From NCBI GenBank assembly GCA_008477525.1, contig SPDT01000006.1, positions 1,825,501 to 1,889,500 on the forward strand: a DNA stretch of 64,000 nt, in the 5' to 3' direction. Shown piece by piece: positions 1 through 12,711 of this stretch (its first letter is position 1; each line of letters starts with the position of its first letter). Position numbers and translations under genes: made by a program. Under the pieces are notes generated by a model, which had not been told where the DNA came from, made no database searches, and saw only the letters and a program-made list of their open reading frames with translations. Source of the stretch: Hypomyces perniciosus (taxonomy: Eukaryota; Ascomycota; Sordariomycetes; Hypocreales; Hypocreaceae).

Positions 1-2454
1 CTATAGTTTTTTCTTATAATATAATAATATATTTATCTCTATTATTTAGCTTTATATTACTGTTATATTTAATATATTTAAGCTATATATATAGTCTAGT
101 ATACTATTTAATATAGATATAAAATAATATATTTATTATATAAAGTATAAATCTCTTTTATTAAAATATATATAATATACTTTAATGTATTTTATTAAAT
201 ATATTAATATAATAATAGTATTTTAATTTTAATTTTAATTTATATTTTAAATAATATATTTATTTTATATATTATTTTAATTATTATATAGTTTTATAAT
301 CTTAATATATTTATGTTATATTTAATTGAAAGATTTATATTAATAAAGTCTTTTATAACCTATACTTTAAAAGTAAAATATAAATATACTGTAATACTTT
401 TAATTATATTTATAATATAAAAATTAAATTTTACTTTTTTATTAATTTTAAATAATTTTAACACTTTTTATATTAACTTTAATTTATTTACTATAAAGAT
501 TTTTATATTAAAAGAATAATTCTATAATTAATCTTTATTTATTAAAATCTTTAAATATTTTATATTTATTACTATTATAATAGGCTTTAGTTTTAAATTA
601 AATTTAAAGTTTTTTTATATAGCTATACTTTATTAAATATAATACTTTTTTAATAGACTTTAATTATTTAATTTAACTAAAAAATATAATTTATATTTCC
701 TTTTAATAAATTTTAATGCCTTTATTTTTTATTTATTATAGCTATTAATAAAATATATTTTATTAAATTAAATTATTTATTAAAACATATATTATATTTT
801 TTAGCAATTTTATAAATTATTTATATTAATCTTATGTATTTTAAATAATAATTTAAAACGCTTTAAATAAAAGTAATAGTTATTAAAAAAATATTTTTCT
901 TTTAAGTTTAGATTTTATTATATTAAACTTTTTATAAATAGATTTTATAATTTAAATATTTCAATTATATTTTTAATATATTTAATAATAGTAAATTCTT
1001 GAATAGTTTAATACTTATTTATTTTTAATTATTTCCTTAATTCTTTACCTTTTTTTCTTTTAAAATTAACATAAATATCTTTATTATCTCCTTTTTAATA
1101 ATAAATATAATTATTTTAAATATATTATTTTAGCATTTATTAATAAAAGTATTGCCTATTACTTGAATTATTATTATTTCTATATTAACGTTTTAATAAA
1201 GGTATAAATTATATATTTACTTAATATTAAATATTATAATAATAGTATTTATAGCTATAAAAGTTACTATTATAATTTATATATTTATAATTATAGAAGA
1301 AATTATTTAGCTAGGATGGTATATATAAATAAACTATATAGCCTACTTTTTAATATCTTTACTGTTTTTATAGTTATTCTTTAAATATATTATATTTCTT
1401 AAATCTAGGCTTTTTCTTTAAATAATTATAACAGGTTTATATAAATTACCTTTATTTATTTTAAGTTTATTATATCATCTTTAATGCTTTTTATAAATAG
1501 GTTAATCTTATATTAAATAATAGTATTATTTGTTTATATAATATCTATTCCTTTATAAAATTTATTTAAATTAAAATTGAAAAATCTAATCTTTATTAGT
1601 TTTTATCTATTATAAACACTATTACTTTCCGCTATTATAATAGCTAGTTAATTTAAGATATTTCAAATTATTTTTAAAAAATATTCAAATTATTTTTAAA
1701 AACTTTTATTAAATAGTATTATAAATAAAGCAGGTAAAGCAGGTTATAAGGTTTATTATAGGTTTTATTAACTTTGAATATTTATTTAGTTTAATATATT
1801 TAAATATATAGGTATTAAGGTTAATATTAAAGTTAAGATTAGTATTTAAGTTTAGAGGCTTAATAAAAGAAGCGATAGGTTTTTGGATACATTACTAAAC
1901 TATTAATTTATATTAACTTAAAGTTACTATTAAATTAATTATATTTAAAAATCTCGTTTTAATATATTATACATTAAAAAATTAATTAATAAAAATATAA
2001 ATATTAGTGTAATAAATATAATATTATTAATACTTTACTAGTTTTTATTAATTTTAACGCTTTATTATTAAATAAATACTATAAATGTTTATTTTTTATT
2101 AATTTAGTCGATTAAATATAACTCTTTTGTTCTTTAAAAGGTATTATTTATGATTTATTATATAAAGCTTGTAGCGATTTTTACTTTACTAATTAATAAA
2201 GTTATAGTATATAGGTGGTTAGTTGAGATAAATGTATATAGATACTAGGATTAATAAATAAGGTTATTTGGGACTATATACATTAACTTTTCATTAGTAA
2301 ATTTAAATAGATTAGATTATTTTGTCTGTTACTTTATACTTTGCAGCAGTAATAGGGATAATGGATAATTTCTAGGTTTAAAAAAAAGAAATTATATATA
2401 GTGTAATAACTGTTTAGTGTTATTGCTACAAGTTAATATAAATAATGTATTGGT

Positions 2455-2590
2455 AAAAAAGTATAGTTCTATTAAGTTAACTAATAAATAGAGAGATCTA
2501 GACTAGTGTAGTTATATATAATAACGCATATAATATAAGATCCTTTAGATTAAGTGTATGGTTACACCTAATGCATATATTAATTATTTA
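2455..2590 (+). repeat. RIP-mutated repeat copy A (inverted partner at 6955-7105)
   Basis: This segment matches the reverse complement of 6955-7105 over roughly 130 bp. The shared core reads GTATRGTTCTATTAAG, then YTAACTAATAAATAGAGAGA, with the second shared core CCTAATGCA further on. Several differences between the copies are C/T or G/A transitions, as expected if both copies were hit by RIP. It is probably an LTR or another terminal piece of the same element family. Confidence 0.7.
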
Positions 2591-5500
2591 AAGAAATATA
2601 TAGCGATATTAATAAATATTATTGTTTAATATAATTAAAAAGGATTATAGCTATTAATATAAAGAAATTTATAGTGAAGAAATTTACGTTTTATAAATTA
2701 AACATTTTAAAAAAACTATTATTTTAACTATATAATATATATAATACTTTCATATTAAAAATAATTAATAAACTTCTTTTATAATAGGCTTAAACTTATA
2801 AAATTTAAATACTATTAAAAGAAAACCTATTATATTAAAAAAAGGCTATTTTTATTTAATAAACTATATGAAAAAATAGTAAAATGATAATTTTATAAAG
2901 GGATTTATGTATAAATTATAAATATAATCTATTATTTTTTTAGCTATAAAATTAAAAGGTAATTTTTATATTTATTAAAATTATTAGTAGTTAAATAATA
3001 TTACTATTAAAAATTAATATTTATTACTATTAATTTAAAAACCTTTTAATACTTTAAGCTATATAAAAGTATATATAAAATTTAATATTATTATTATATT
3101 TAATAACCTTTATATTATTCAAAGGGATATATAAAAAATAATCTTTATTATAAAGTTTAGCCTTTTTAAAATATTTATTATACCTTTTAGCCTTCATAAT
3201 ATATTTATTATATTTTAATATTATATAAACTATACTCTTTATAAGCTCTCTAACTATATTTATATAATATACTTCAATAATATCTTTATATATTTATTAA
3301 ATTAATTTTTTTAAATATATATATATAATAATCATTTACTTTTAAAGTATTAGCCTTTAATTTAATATTATTAAATATAAAATTAAAATAATAAACATAA
3401 AATACTCCAATTTAATTATTATTTTAAAAGGGTTAAAAATAAATTTTAAAAAAGTTAAAGTTATATTAAATTAATAATTATTTAAAAAGGGAAAAGATTT
3501 ATAAAAGTTTTTTAGCTTTATAAATGTCTATTATTATTTTATTTAAAAAATACTTTAAAATAATTATATTATTAAATAAGATTTTAAAGAAAAATTAATT
3601 ATATATTTAAAGAAAAAAATAATAAAAAGCATTTAATTTAATTAAATATACATTTAAATTAACTTTAATTTTAGCCTTTTGTAATTATAATAAATAAATA
3701 GTCTTTAAAATTAATACCTTTAATTAAATATTAATAGTATTTTATTATAATATAATAAAAAAGGTAGTTTATATTTTATTATATTTCTTTCTATAAAATA
3801 TAATATTTCAAACTATAATTATACAATTTATAATAAAGAATTTTTAATTATTATTAAAATAATAATAAAATAGTATTTAAAATTATAAAGTTTATAAAAG
3901 TTTAATATTATTATAAACTATAAAAACTTTAAATACTTCACTTTAATTAAAGCTTTAAATTAATAGTAAATTTAAGAGTTTAAATTCCTTTATAGCTTTA
4001 ACTTTTATATTATTTATTAATTTAAGTTTCAGGCTATAAAGCTTAATACTTTAAGCAAAAAAGTTAAAAATAAACCTATAAAATTAAACCTCTTCAATAA
4101 TTAAATTAAAAATAGGCAATATATTATCTTTTTATAAAGATTCTATAGCTGAAAAGTATAAATAATATTTTAAACAGAACTTTTATTAAATATAAAACTA
4201 TTTATAAAAGCTGCCTTTATAATATTTATAAAAAATAAATAAGTTAATAATTTAATTATTGTAATATATAAATAAAATACTATAATAAAAGAAATAATAA
4301 TTATATTTTAAAACTTTAATATTTACTAATAATTAAAATAGCTTTATAAAAAACTTTCAATTATAATAAATAACTATTAAATAATAAATAATAAAAGTTA
4401 TTATTAAAAGCAGCTTTTTATTCCTTTAAAAATAAATTTTATATATAAATTTTATTTAAAAACTATTTAAGTAGCTGAATTAAATATTTAAGTAGGTTTA
4501 CAATTTTAAACTTTATTAATTAAATATATTAATAGCTATAAATTTTAAAAAAAAATAAAATATTTATATAAGCTTAATATATTATATATTAAAATAAAGG
4601 CTTTATAATTTTTATTATACAGCTTCCTTTAAGTATTATTGATTTCATTTTATATATAGTTAAATATTCTTATTAATTATATTATATTACTGCTTAAATT
4701 TTACTATTATAACATTATTTATATATATTTATTAATAATAGTTTACTATTTTATAAAAATATATTATTTTATATTTATTACTTTATTATTAGTAAAAAAA
4801 TCAATTACTATATTTATTAATAAAATTTACTGCTTTTATAATATACCTAATAATAATATTATATTAAACTATAATATATAATTTATATTAAACTTTTAAA
4901 AATCACTTTTAAAGTAATTAAAACTTATATTAAAATAATTATTAGCTTTTTATTTTAATATTAATAATTAAAATCAAAAAATTAATATAAATATAAAATA
5001 ATATTTGTATACTTTTATTTATGTTTATTAAAATAATTAAATTTATTAATTACTGTTAATTAAATTTACTATAAATAATATAATATTTAAAACTATTAAT
5101 ATTTTTTTTTAATTATAATTTTAACTTTTATTTAAAGATAAAGCTTTTATAGCTTTATTTATTAAACTTCTTTATAGTAAAAAAGGCTTTTTTATATTAA
5201 TATTATTATGAAGCGATTTAAATATATTATTATATAATTAAAGACTTTTATTAAAGTTTTAAAAAAATTTAATATAATATAAATATATAAAAAAGGTATT
5301 ATTAATTTATACTATCAAATAAAAAATCTTTATTAATATATAAAATATAAAGATTAATTAATTAATAAAAGAATTAAATAATAAATAGGCAGGACTTTAT
5401 ATAATAAAAAATGTATATTTATAAGCCTATATTATTGATTTACTAAAAAGTCTAAATTTTTATTTTATTTTATATAAATCTTTCTTATAATTTAAAATAA

Positions 5501-6011
5501 TTATTTTATTATACTTTAAATAATTAATAATTAATAAAAAATGAAATTAAAGAATATTTAAAGTAAAATATTAAAAAAATACTATAAATAAAATATAAAA
5601 GTAATAAAAATTTAAAGTGCTTTTAAATTATTATAATAATAATAGATTTTATTATTTTATTAAATAAACATACTTTACTATTATATAATAGTTAATTAAA
5701 GACTTATAAAATTTAAAAAAAGTAATATAAAACTTTTATAAAAAAAACCTAAAAATTTTAAATTTATTATACTAAATATTAAAAGAAATTATAACAAAGG
5801 AAAAAAAGGAAATAATTAAAAAAAAACTAAGGCCTATAAAGCATTAATTAAAGACTATACTATATTAAAGCCTATAACTAAACTATATATCGCTAATATT
5901 AAAAATTATATAACTTACTTTATTTACCTTTATATTAAAAGTATTATAATAGATTACCTGGAATTTTAATTTATATAAATAATATAGCTATTTATAGCTA
6001 AGTAGTGTAAT

Positions 6012-6200
6012 AAAGAGGGGGGGTATTATTATAGTATTAACTGTAATACAATATTGACGCCCTGTTATATAAGCTCCGGTTATGTGACTAGGCCCTAACG
6101 CGTTCCTAGCTATAGCTTTCTGTAAAGCCTTAGGGCTTTCTCGCTCTTTATGGTATAATAACGATATTTGCCTTGACCTGCCTTTCCGTGCTGTAATAGA
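6012..6200 (+). mobile_element. Polypurine tract and putative LTR relic
   Basis: A purine run (AAAGAGGGGGGG, 6012-6023) is followed by about 170 bp that is much richer in G and C than the surrounding block and includes TATAAGCTCCGGTTATGTGA near 6066. A purine tract followed by a promoter-like, less mutated segment is the expected arrangement of the 3' end of an LTR retrotransposon on the plus strand. No reverse transcriptase or integrase motif could be read upstream, so the superfamily is not assigned. Confidence 0.45.
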
Positions 6201-6954
6201 AATTAAAGATATAAATATATTAAATAAAATATTATAAAATAGCTAGCTAAATAATAAAGGCGAAAAATAATTTATATAAGTATTAGTAGATATATATATA
6301 AAAGAAACCAGTATTATAAATATAGGCAGTAAACCTAGCAATAATAGTAATAATTAATATTACTATTATTATATAATAAAATACTTATTCTAAAATAAAA
6401 TAAATATTAATCATGGTATTTAACTGGCTATTTAAATATATTAAATAAATAAAACTATAATTTAAAAACTTATAAAAACTAACAATAAAACTAAATAATT
6501 TAGCAGATAAATACATAAATACTATTAAAAGATTAACTATAGTTAACTAAAAGTTATAATACATATTAATATATTTAATCTTAAACTTTATAACTTTATA
6601 GAAATAAAAAGACAGAGCCGAAATATTAAATAAAGTTTTTAAAAAGGTTAAAAAGCTAATAAACGCAAGTAAATAAAGTATTAACCCTAACTTATATATT
6701 AATGTATTAATAAAGATAATTAAACGCTAATGCAATAAATTAATGAAATCAATAGAAAATTAATAAATATTTATTTCTATCTACCTTTTTCCTTTCTTTT
6801 ATCTTTTCTTTTCCTTTCAGTATATAAAACTATAAATTAATTTCCTTTACGCAAATACTATAATAACCTTACTATATAAATAAATATAGGAAATAGGAAA
6901 TAGAGTAGAATAATAATAGTTAAAATAAATGTAATTTTTTTAGGAGGGGGAGTT

Positions 6955-7105
6955 AATATGTATATTAAGTCTAGTGCATTAGGTTTAATATTACTATATA
7001 CTCGATCTAAAGGGATTTCTTATTATATATATTATTGTATACTACTATACTAGTCGGGATCTCTCTATTTATTAGTTAGCTTAATAGAACCATACTTCTT
7101 CACTA
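6955..7105 (-). repeat. RIP-mutated repeat copy B (inverted partner at 2455-2590)
   Basis: This is the less degraded partner of copy A, in opposite orientation. On the plus strand it lies directly after the purine tract AGGAGGGGGAG at 6942-6952. That is where the 3' LTR of a retrotransposon would start, since the purine tract primes plus-strand synthesis. The LTR reading is an inference, because the other end and a target-site duplication cannot be recognised in the A+T background. Confidence 0.6.
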
Positions 7106-7478
7106 ATATATTATACCTATGAAAAACTTATATATTATAGTATTAACTTTTATTAATTTTATAAATAATAAAGTATATATTTTTTAAAAACTATTAAGGT
7201 TTATATAGAAATTATGAATATAGTTTAATATATATCAAACTTTCATATAAATTTAATTAAAATATATAAAAATATATTATAAATTATATTATATTACAAA
7301 AGCTAAAGTAAACTCTTAAATTCCTTATATTTATATTTTTAACTTATAATAAAATATATAAAAACTATTATATAGTATAATATTATAGCGTTTATAAAAA
7401 GTCTTAAAAACTATATCTATATATAGTTTTCTTAATTTAATATAGACTTTCCAAGTTATATTATTTTAGTGGAGCTAG

Positions 7479-7504
7479 GTGGCCGAAAACCCTGTGTGGC
7501 CGAA
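7479..7504 (+). promoter_or_regulatory. Direct repeat GTGGCCGAA pair upstream of the SDR gene
   Basis: The nonamer GTGGCCGAA occurs at 7479-7487 and again at 7496-7504, 17 bp apart, at the first normal-composition bases after the A+T block and about 110-130 bp before the SDR start codon. It could be a paired regulator site or the edge of an old insertion. Function is unknown. Confidence 0.3.
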
Positions 7505-7566
7505 GAAGGGGTGCCACTTACTACCAATACTATGGCTCTTAATATTAATATTCCTCCTCCCTACTC

Positions 7567-7573
7567 TATAAAA
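7567..7573 (+). promoter_or_regulatory. TATA-like box of the SDR gene
   Basis: TATAAAA lies about 40 bp before the ATG at 7612, a plausible position for a fungal core promoter with a short leader. Only the sequence match supports it. Confidence 0.35.
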
Positions 7574-7611
7574 AAAGACGTCCCTACACCCTTATTTACA
7601 GGCCTACTGCA

Positions 7612-8949
<1,338 letters not shown>

Positions 8950-9259
8950 TAGTACTCAGGACAAGATCATGTCAAAGACAGTGCCTGCGATTATTAGCAA
9001 TTAAGTAATAATATATAGGTATGTTACCTCATGTTATTACTGCTACGTTGGCAATACTGCTCCCTTCCTCGTCTCAGTATATCACTTCCTTGATCAGATG
9101 TATACGGCATACCTGAAGTCAATGTAATTCCTCCCTCAGAGTCATGAGCACGTGCTTGGCTGCCGTGCCTCATCTCCTCAGTAGGCCAGAAGTTGTCGCA
9201 TGGTCTGGTTTCCTCTCTGTAGTCTAAGAGTTAGGCGCTTGAATTTTGATTGGAAAAGA
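8950..9259. other. Intergenic, 3' side of the SDR gene
   Basis: About 310 bp with no open frame or recognisable signal beyond what would be the 3' UTR of the SDR gene. It runs into the pseudogene described next. Confidence 0.5.
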
Positions 9260-9730
9260 TGCCCATTGAGGCCTGCATCATTGCTCCTCAATAGCACCTT
9301 GAGTCTGTCACCGCAGGAATAGCTCGAGTACATGAAAGTGTGTTATGGGGTTAGTCCAGGTTTTGCGGCGGGTGGCGTCGGCATCGTCGCTACCATCATA
9401 GGCGCTGAAGGCATGAACAGCGTTGTTCCCGAAGCGGTTGAGGATAGTCCTGAACACCCACGCACCATAACTGACGTTGTCCTGGATCGGGTGCTAGCAG
9501 CGCCTCTTACCGTTCTAGCAGTTGCCGTGATCACAATGCTGACAACGTTTACCAACGGCCTGGTAGTAGTTGGTCAAGCTAATGTGGGCCAACTCGCTGA
9601 TGTCGAGGAAAGGGGGGTTCTAGCCGCTGCCCTCAACACCATTGTTGAGCCATGCTTCACAGCCGTTTGGCTCACAGGTTGCGGTACCGCCCTTGGTGGG
9701 AGATCAGGCCCTTATGCGTCCTAGATTGAG
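9260..9730 (-). pseudogene. Decayed coding sequence of unknown family
   Basis: On the minus strand one frame reads as clearly protein-like over about 130 codons: a Cys-containing segment CEPNGCEAWLNNGVEG, then LDISELAHISLTNYYQAVGK, then SYGAWVFRTILNRFGNNAV and FSAYDGSDDADATRRKTWTN. It is broken by several in-frame stops. TGA (from CGA) and TAG (from CAG) would be single C-to-T changes, the RIP type. Three TAG codons within about 45 codons rule out a simple intron explanation. The Cys-rich start and aromatic-rich body suggest a small secreted fungal protein, but the family was not recognised. The longer plus-strand frame at 9332-9724 is its antisense shadow. Confidence 0.55.
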
Positions 9731-10796
9731 TTGAGTGGCTATGACGCCAAGGACTACGACCGAATAGTTGAGAGATAGCCGAGAGAGGGAGGCATTTTTG
9801 CTTGCTAGTTGTTTAGATGAGTAGACCATAGTCGTGCGTATAGACTTGGAGTATCGGAAGTTGGCCGTTATCTCTTTGTGGTGACGGTTCCAGATCGACT
9901 AGCTCAACTACCAAGGTCATCCATTACCTTCCATATATCCTCCTTGGTCGTTCCCTTTAGATATCATGATCCCGCTAATCGACCGGTCGACCGATTTGAA
10001 AAACGGATCCGTGAATTAGGGAGCTCCAAACCGGCCCGAAGCCATCATCGATGATGCCATAATAGGAAGCTGTTAGTTGGAACCCGGGGCTGGCTGAGCA
10101 TAACACGTAGCGATCAACGCGAGCCAATCATTAACCTATATGTACAGCTTGTCCGCCGTGACTACACCCAGTTTGTCATCAGGTATTTGCATGATGAAAT
10201 GGTGGAAACCCAATTGAATTCTCTATGCCAGTGCTTGCAATCCCTGTTGATGTGTGCAATGCTATTTGCCCACGAGCCGCAATACATGTAAGTAACTCAT
10301 AGTAAGGTAGTAAGCGACTATCATCCGGGGCTTGTCGATACGGCATATAGCATACCTCTGACTGCCTTGCCAATGGGTAGCCATCATCGTGAAACCGACC
10401 AGTCGTAGATTTCTTCTCTCTCGGCCATGGCATTAATAATAATCGTTGTCCTTGATGTGTCCTTGGCGGGTTCAAGCTTCACCCCCTCTCCGTCCCTCAA
10501 GGCTGTCAACGCCGCGACTCGAATACCATCTCTTGATGGATAGTGATATTACAGCCTAGGTAGACTCGAGCATAACTTCGAGCAAGTTGGCGACCTATCT
10601 CTGGCAATTGAGGACTATGGTAGGGCCCAATTCGTCACAGCTTATCAACTTGTCCGCTTCTCGGGTAGCCAGCATTCCCTCCACGCCCTCATATGATGCA
10701 ATGGAAAAGTTGTGTATATTGATATAATTGGCTTCTGGATGAAACCGGGGTACTGATGCTGGGGGAGGTCAGAAACGTGCACACTTAACCAGGAGT
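9731..10796. other. Intergenic, about 1.1 kb
   Basis: No credible gene. A 98-codon minus-strand frame at 10179-10475 has no domain-like content. A short palindromic stretch (CGACCGGTCG, near 9980) is the only structure noticed. Remnants of an old insertion are possible but not demonstrated. Confidence 0.4.
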
Positions 10797-12104
10797 CTAA
10801 GCACCCTGAGGAAAGAATTTGGTTATTGTCTGAACACCAGATAGCCGAGACTTAGCATGAACCTTGTGGGTATTTCGAGTTGAGCTGATTGCCCCCCGCT
10901 GATCCGGTTGTCTGGTTGTAGCTCTCTTGGCTGGTGAGCTATTGTCGTCAATGTCCGGGACAGTTTTCCGCTTCCTATCCACTGCTGTCTCATTGGCGAT
11001 TGACGAATCCGTTTCCAGATCGTCGCGTAAGTGTCTCTTGACATTCGTAATATTACGTTCCTCGATGATTGTACCTTTTGTCTCCCCTTTCCCCATCTCT
11101 TGCTGAGAAATAATGGGGAAGAAGTTCGCTATATTGGACTTGTTCTTCTCGCTATTCAGAGGAATGACGAAGGAGGGGGAGTTGTTGCCAACCTTCCCGA
11201 CGTCCGCCTTTACTGGATATAGCTCCAGGTCACCATCAAATGGTTTGAGTAGAGACTGAAGCTCACGAGACCACTCATGCTGTGATGGGTTAATCCATTT
11301 TTGGAGCTTGTCGGAGCCTGGATCAAAGATGACAGGCATGCGGTCATGGAGAAACTTGAGCTGTTTGTTGGAATCGGTTGTGATTATGGTGTAGGTGTAG
11401 TTCTTGTCATTGCTGCCTGAGTGTAGTTGGTCAATGTGAGGTCAAATAATGACAACGATAAGAATGTCATACTATTGCCTTGGTACTGAACACAATCCCA
11501 GAGCCCAGCGAAGCACATGAGTCGGCCATCCTTCCTCTTGACATAATGGGGCAGCTTATGCTTCGGCCCTATGTTGAGCCACTCGAAGAAGCCCTGTGCA
11601 ATGACAATGCACCGCTTGCGAGCTTTTATTGTGGACCACATCCCTCCAGGGGAACTGAGGGAGTCGGCTCGGCAATTGATGGTCCTCATTATGGAAGCAT
11701 AATTGGGATTTTGTTTCGTCCATGAGGGTATGAGGCCCCATTTCATCGATTGAAGCTTATACTTGACCTCTTTAGTCGCACTGGTATCTAGCTCTGATGC
11801 CTTTTCTGGGATTTGCTCCGCCTTGCTTGTCCTTCTGTTGCGGTGAGCGTTGCCTTGACTGGGCCAAGTGCCCCAGTCTGGAGTATCGGCCCTGTAAACG
11901 ACACCGCAATACCCCGGCGCAAAATTATACGACTGACGGGGAGTACCATTGCCCTCATCCTCAGGTGCATCCGCCACTGGTACGTTATCCTCTTCCAGAA
12001 TGCGCCGTATCTGAGATGGCCGCTGCACATCTTGGCTAAGTAGATGATAACGTCTCGGGACAAGAGGCTTCACGCACCAATGCTAACGCATATCGCCCGC
12101 ACAT
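10797..12104 (-). CDS. HMCES/YedK-type SRAP abasic-site shield protein
   Basis: Three exons (12078-12104, 11473-12022, 10797-11416) give 398 aa beginning MCGRYALAL. The first exon is only nine codons and is joined across a 55-nt intron, which is why the true start is easy to miss. SRAP proteins shield abasic sites in single-stranded DNA by forming a thiazolidine crosslink through Cys2. All key residues are visible: Cys2, Asn125 in INCRAD, Glu156 in QGFFEW and His216 in LHDRMPV, plus the MKWGLIPSW signature. An insertion of about 30 residues (roughly 62-92) and a Ser/Lys/Arg-rich tail extend it past bacterial YedK. The tail ends TITKFFPQGA, resembling a PCNA-binding box, which fits replication-fork action as described for human HMCES. 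The PIP-box reading is an inference. Confidence 0.9.
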
Positions 12105-12711
12105 TCTGCCTTGAATTGCAGATATTACTTGCAGTCCCTTGGATCACGAATTATGTTCAAACCCGCAAGGGCTCTTAGGGTGTGGTTGTTCACAGCCAAG
12201 CCCACCCATGCCTTGGTACCTATCTACCTGGTACTAATTGAAACGCCAAAATAGTCACGTGGGATGACTTGCTTTTCATGATGGGGGTCTAATACGGAGT
12301 CATCTCCAATGAAGATAGAGGTTACTATTAAGAGATATTACTAGTAGGTAGTACTAGCTACTACCGGAGAGGGTGCTACCGGTCTGAGACACCAAGACAG
12401 CAATCATCCTTCCCATGATAGATAGCCACTAGACTTTTATATGGCACGCTACACGACGTAATCTTGTCTAAGAATAAGGCTGGCTAACTATCTTTCTACT
12501 CATTCATCACCTACCCCCTTTAACTCATCTCTGTACATAGAAGAAAACATGCGCGATTATGAAGGATACTTAATATATGATGAACGCAGGCCTTTAACTC
12601 TTTGAATGAGTGTCACGCGGCTCTATACGGAATAAGCACTCAAATAGAACCTATCAAGTGAGCTCGTATGAATAGACGTTTCAAATAAGAACCCGATGGG
12701 GCACTAATTGC
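12105..12711. other. Intergenic between HMCES and DDHD genes
   Basis: About 600 bp carrying the promoter side of the HMCES gene and the 3' end of the DDHD gene. TACGGAGT near 12293 belongs to the dispersed motif family. No gene or RNA was recognised. Confidence 0.5.

Larger units (their letters stand above)
1..7450. repeat. A+T-rich RIP-degraded transposon block
   Basis: About 7.4 kb of DNA made almost wholly of A and T, rich in TA steps and with stops in every frame. No open frame worth reporting lies inside it. Small less-degraded islands stand out at about 2130-2590, 6010-6200 and 6940-7110, and two of these carry short purine tracts typical of LTR retrotransposons. The transition to normal base composition at about 7460 is sharp. 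In Pezizomycotina this pattern is the signature of repeat-induced point mutation (C to T in repeated DNA). That the block descends from transposons is inferred from composition, purine tracts and repeated segments, since no protein domain survives. Confidence 0.85.

Noticed and set aside
9332..9724. 130-codon plus-strand open frame
   Set aside because: It is the antisense of the decayed minus-strand protein frame. Its own translation is low-complexity Val/Ala/Gly with no domain features.
9975..10000. Palindrome CGACCGGTCG as a transposon end
   Set aside because: No partner inverted repeat or target duplication was found nearby, so too weak to call.
10179..10475. 98-codon minus-strand frame
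   Set aside because: No family resemblance and no coding-like composition, and it lies in ordinary intergenic DNA.
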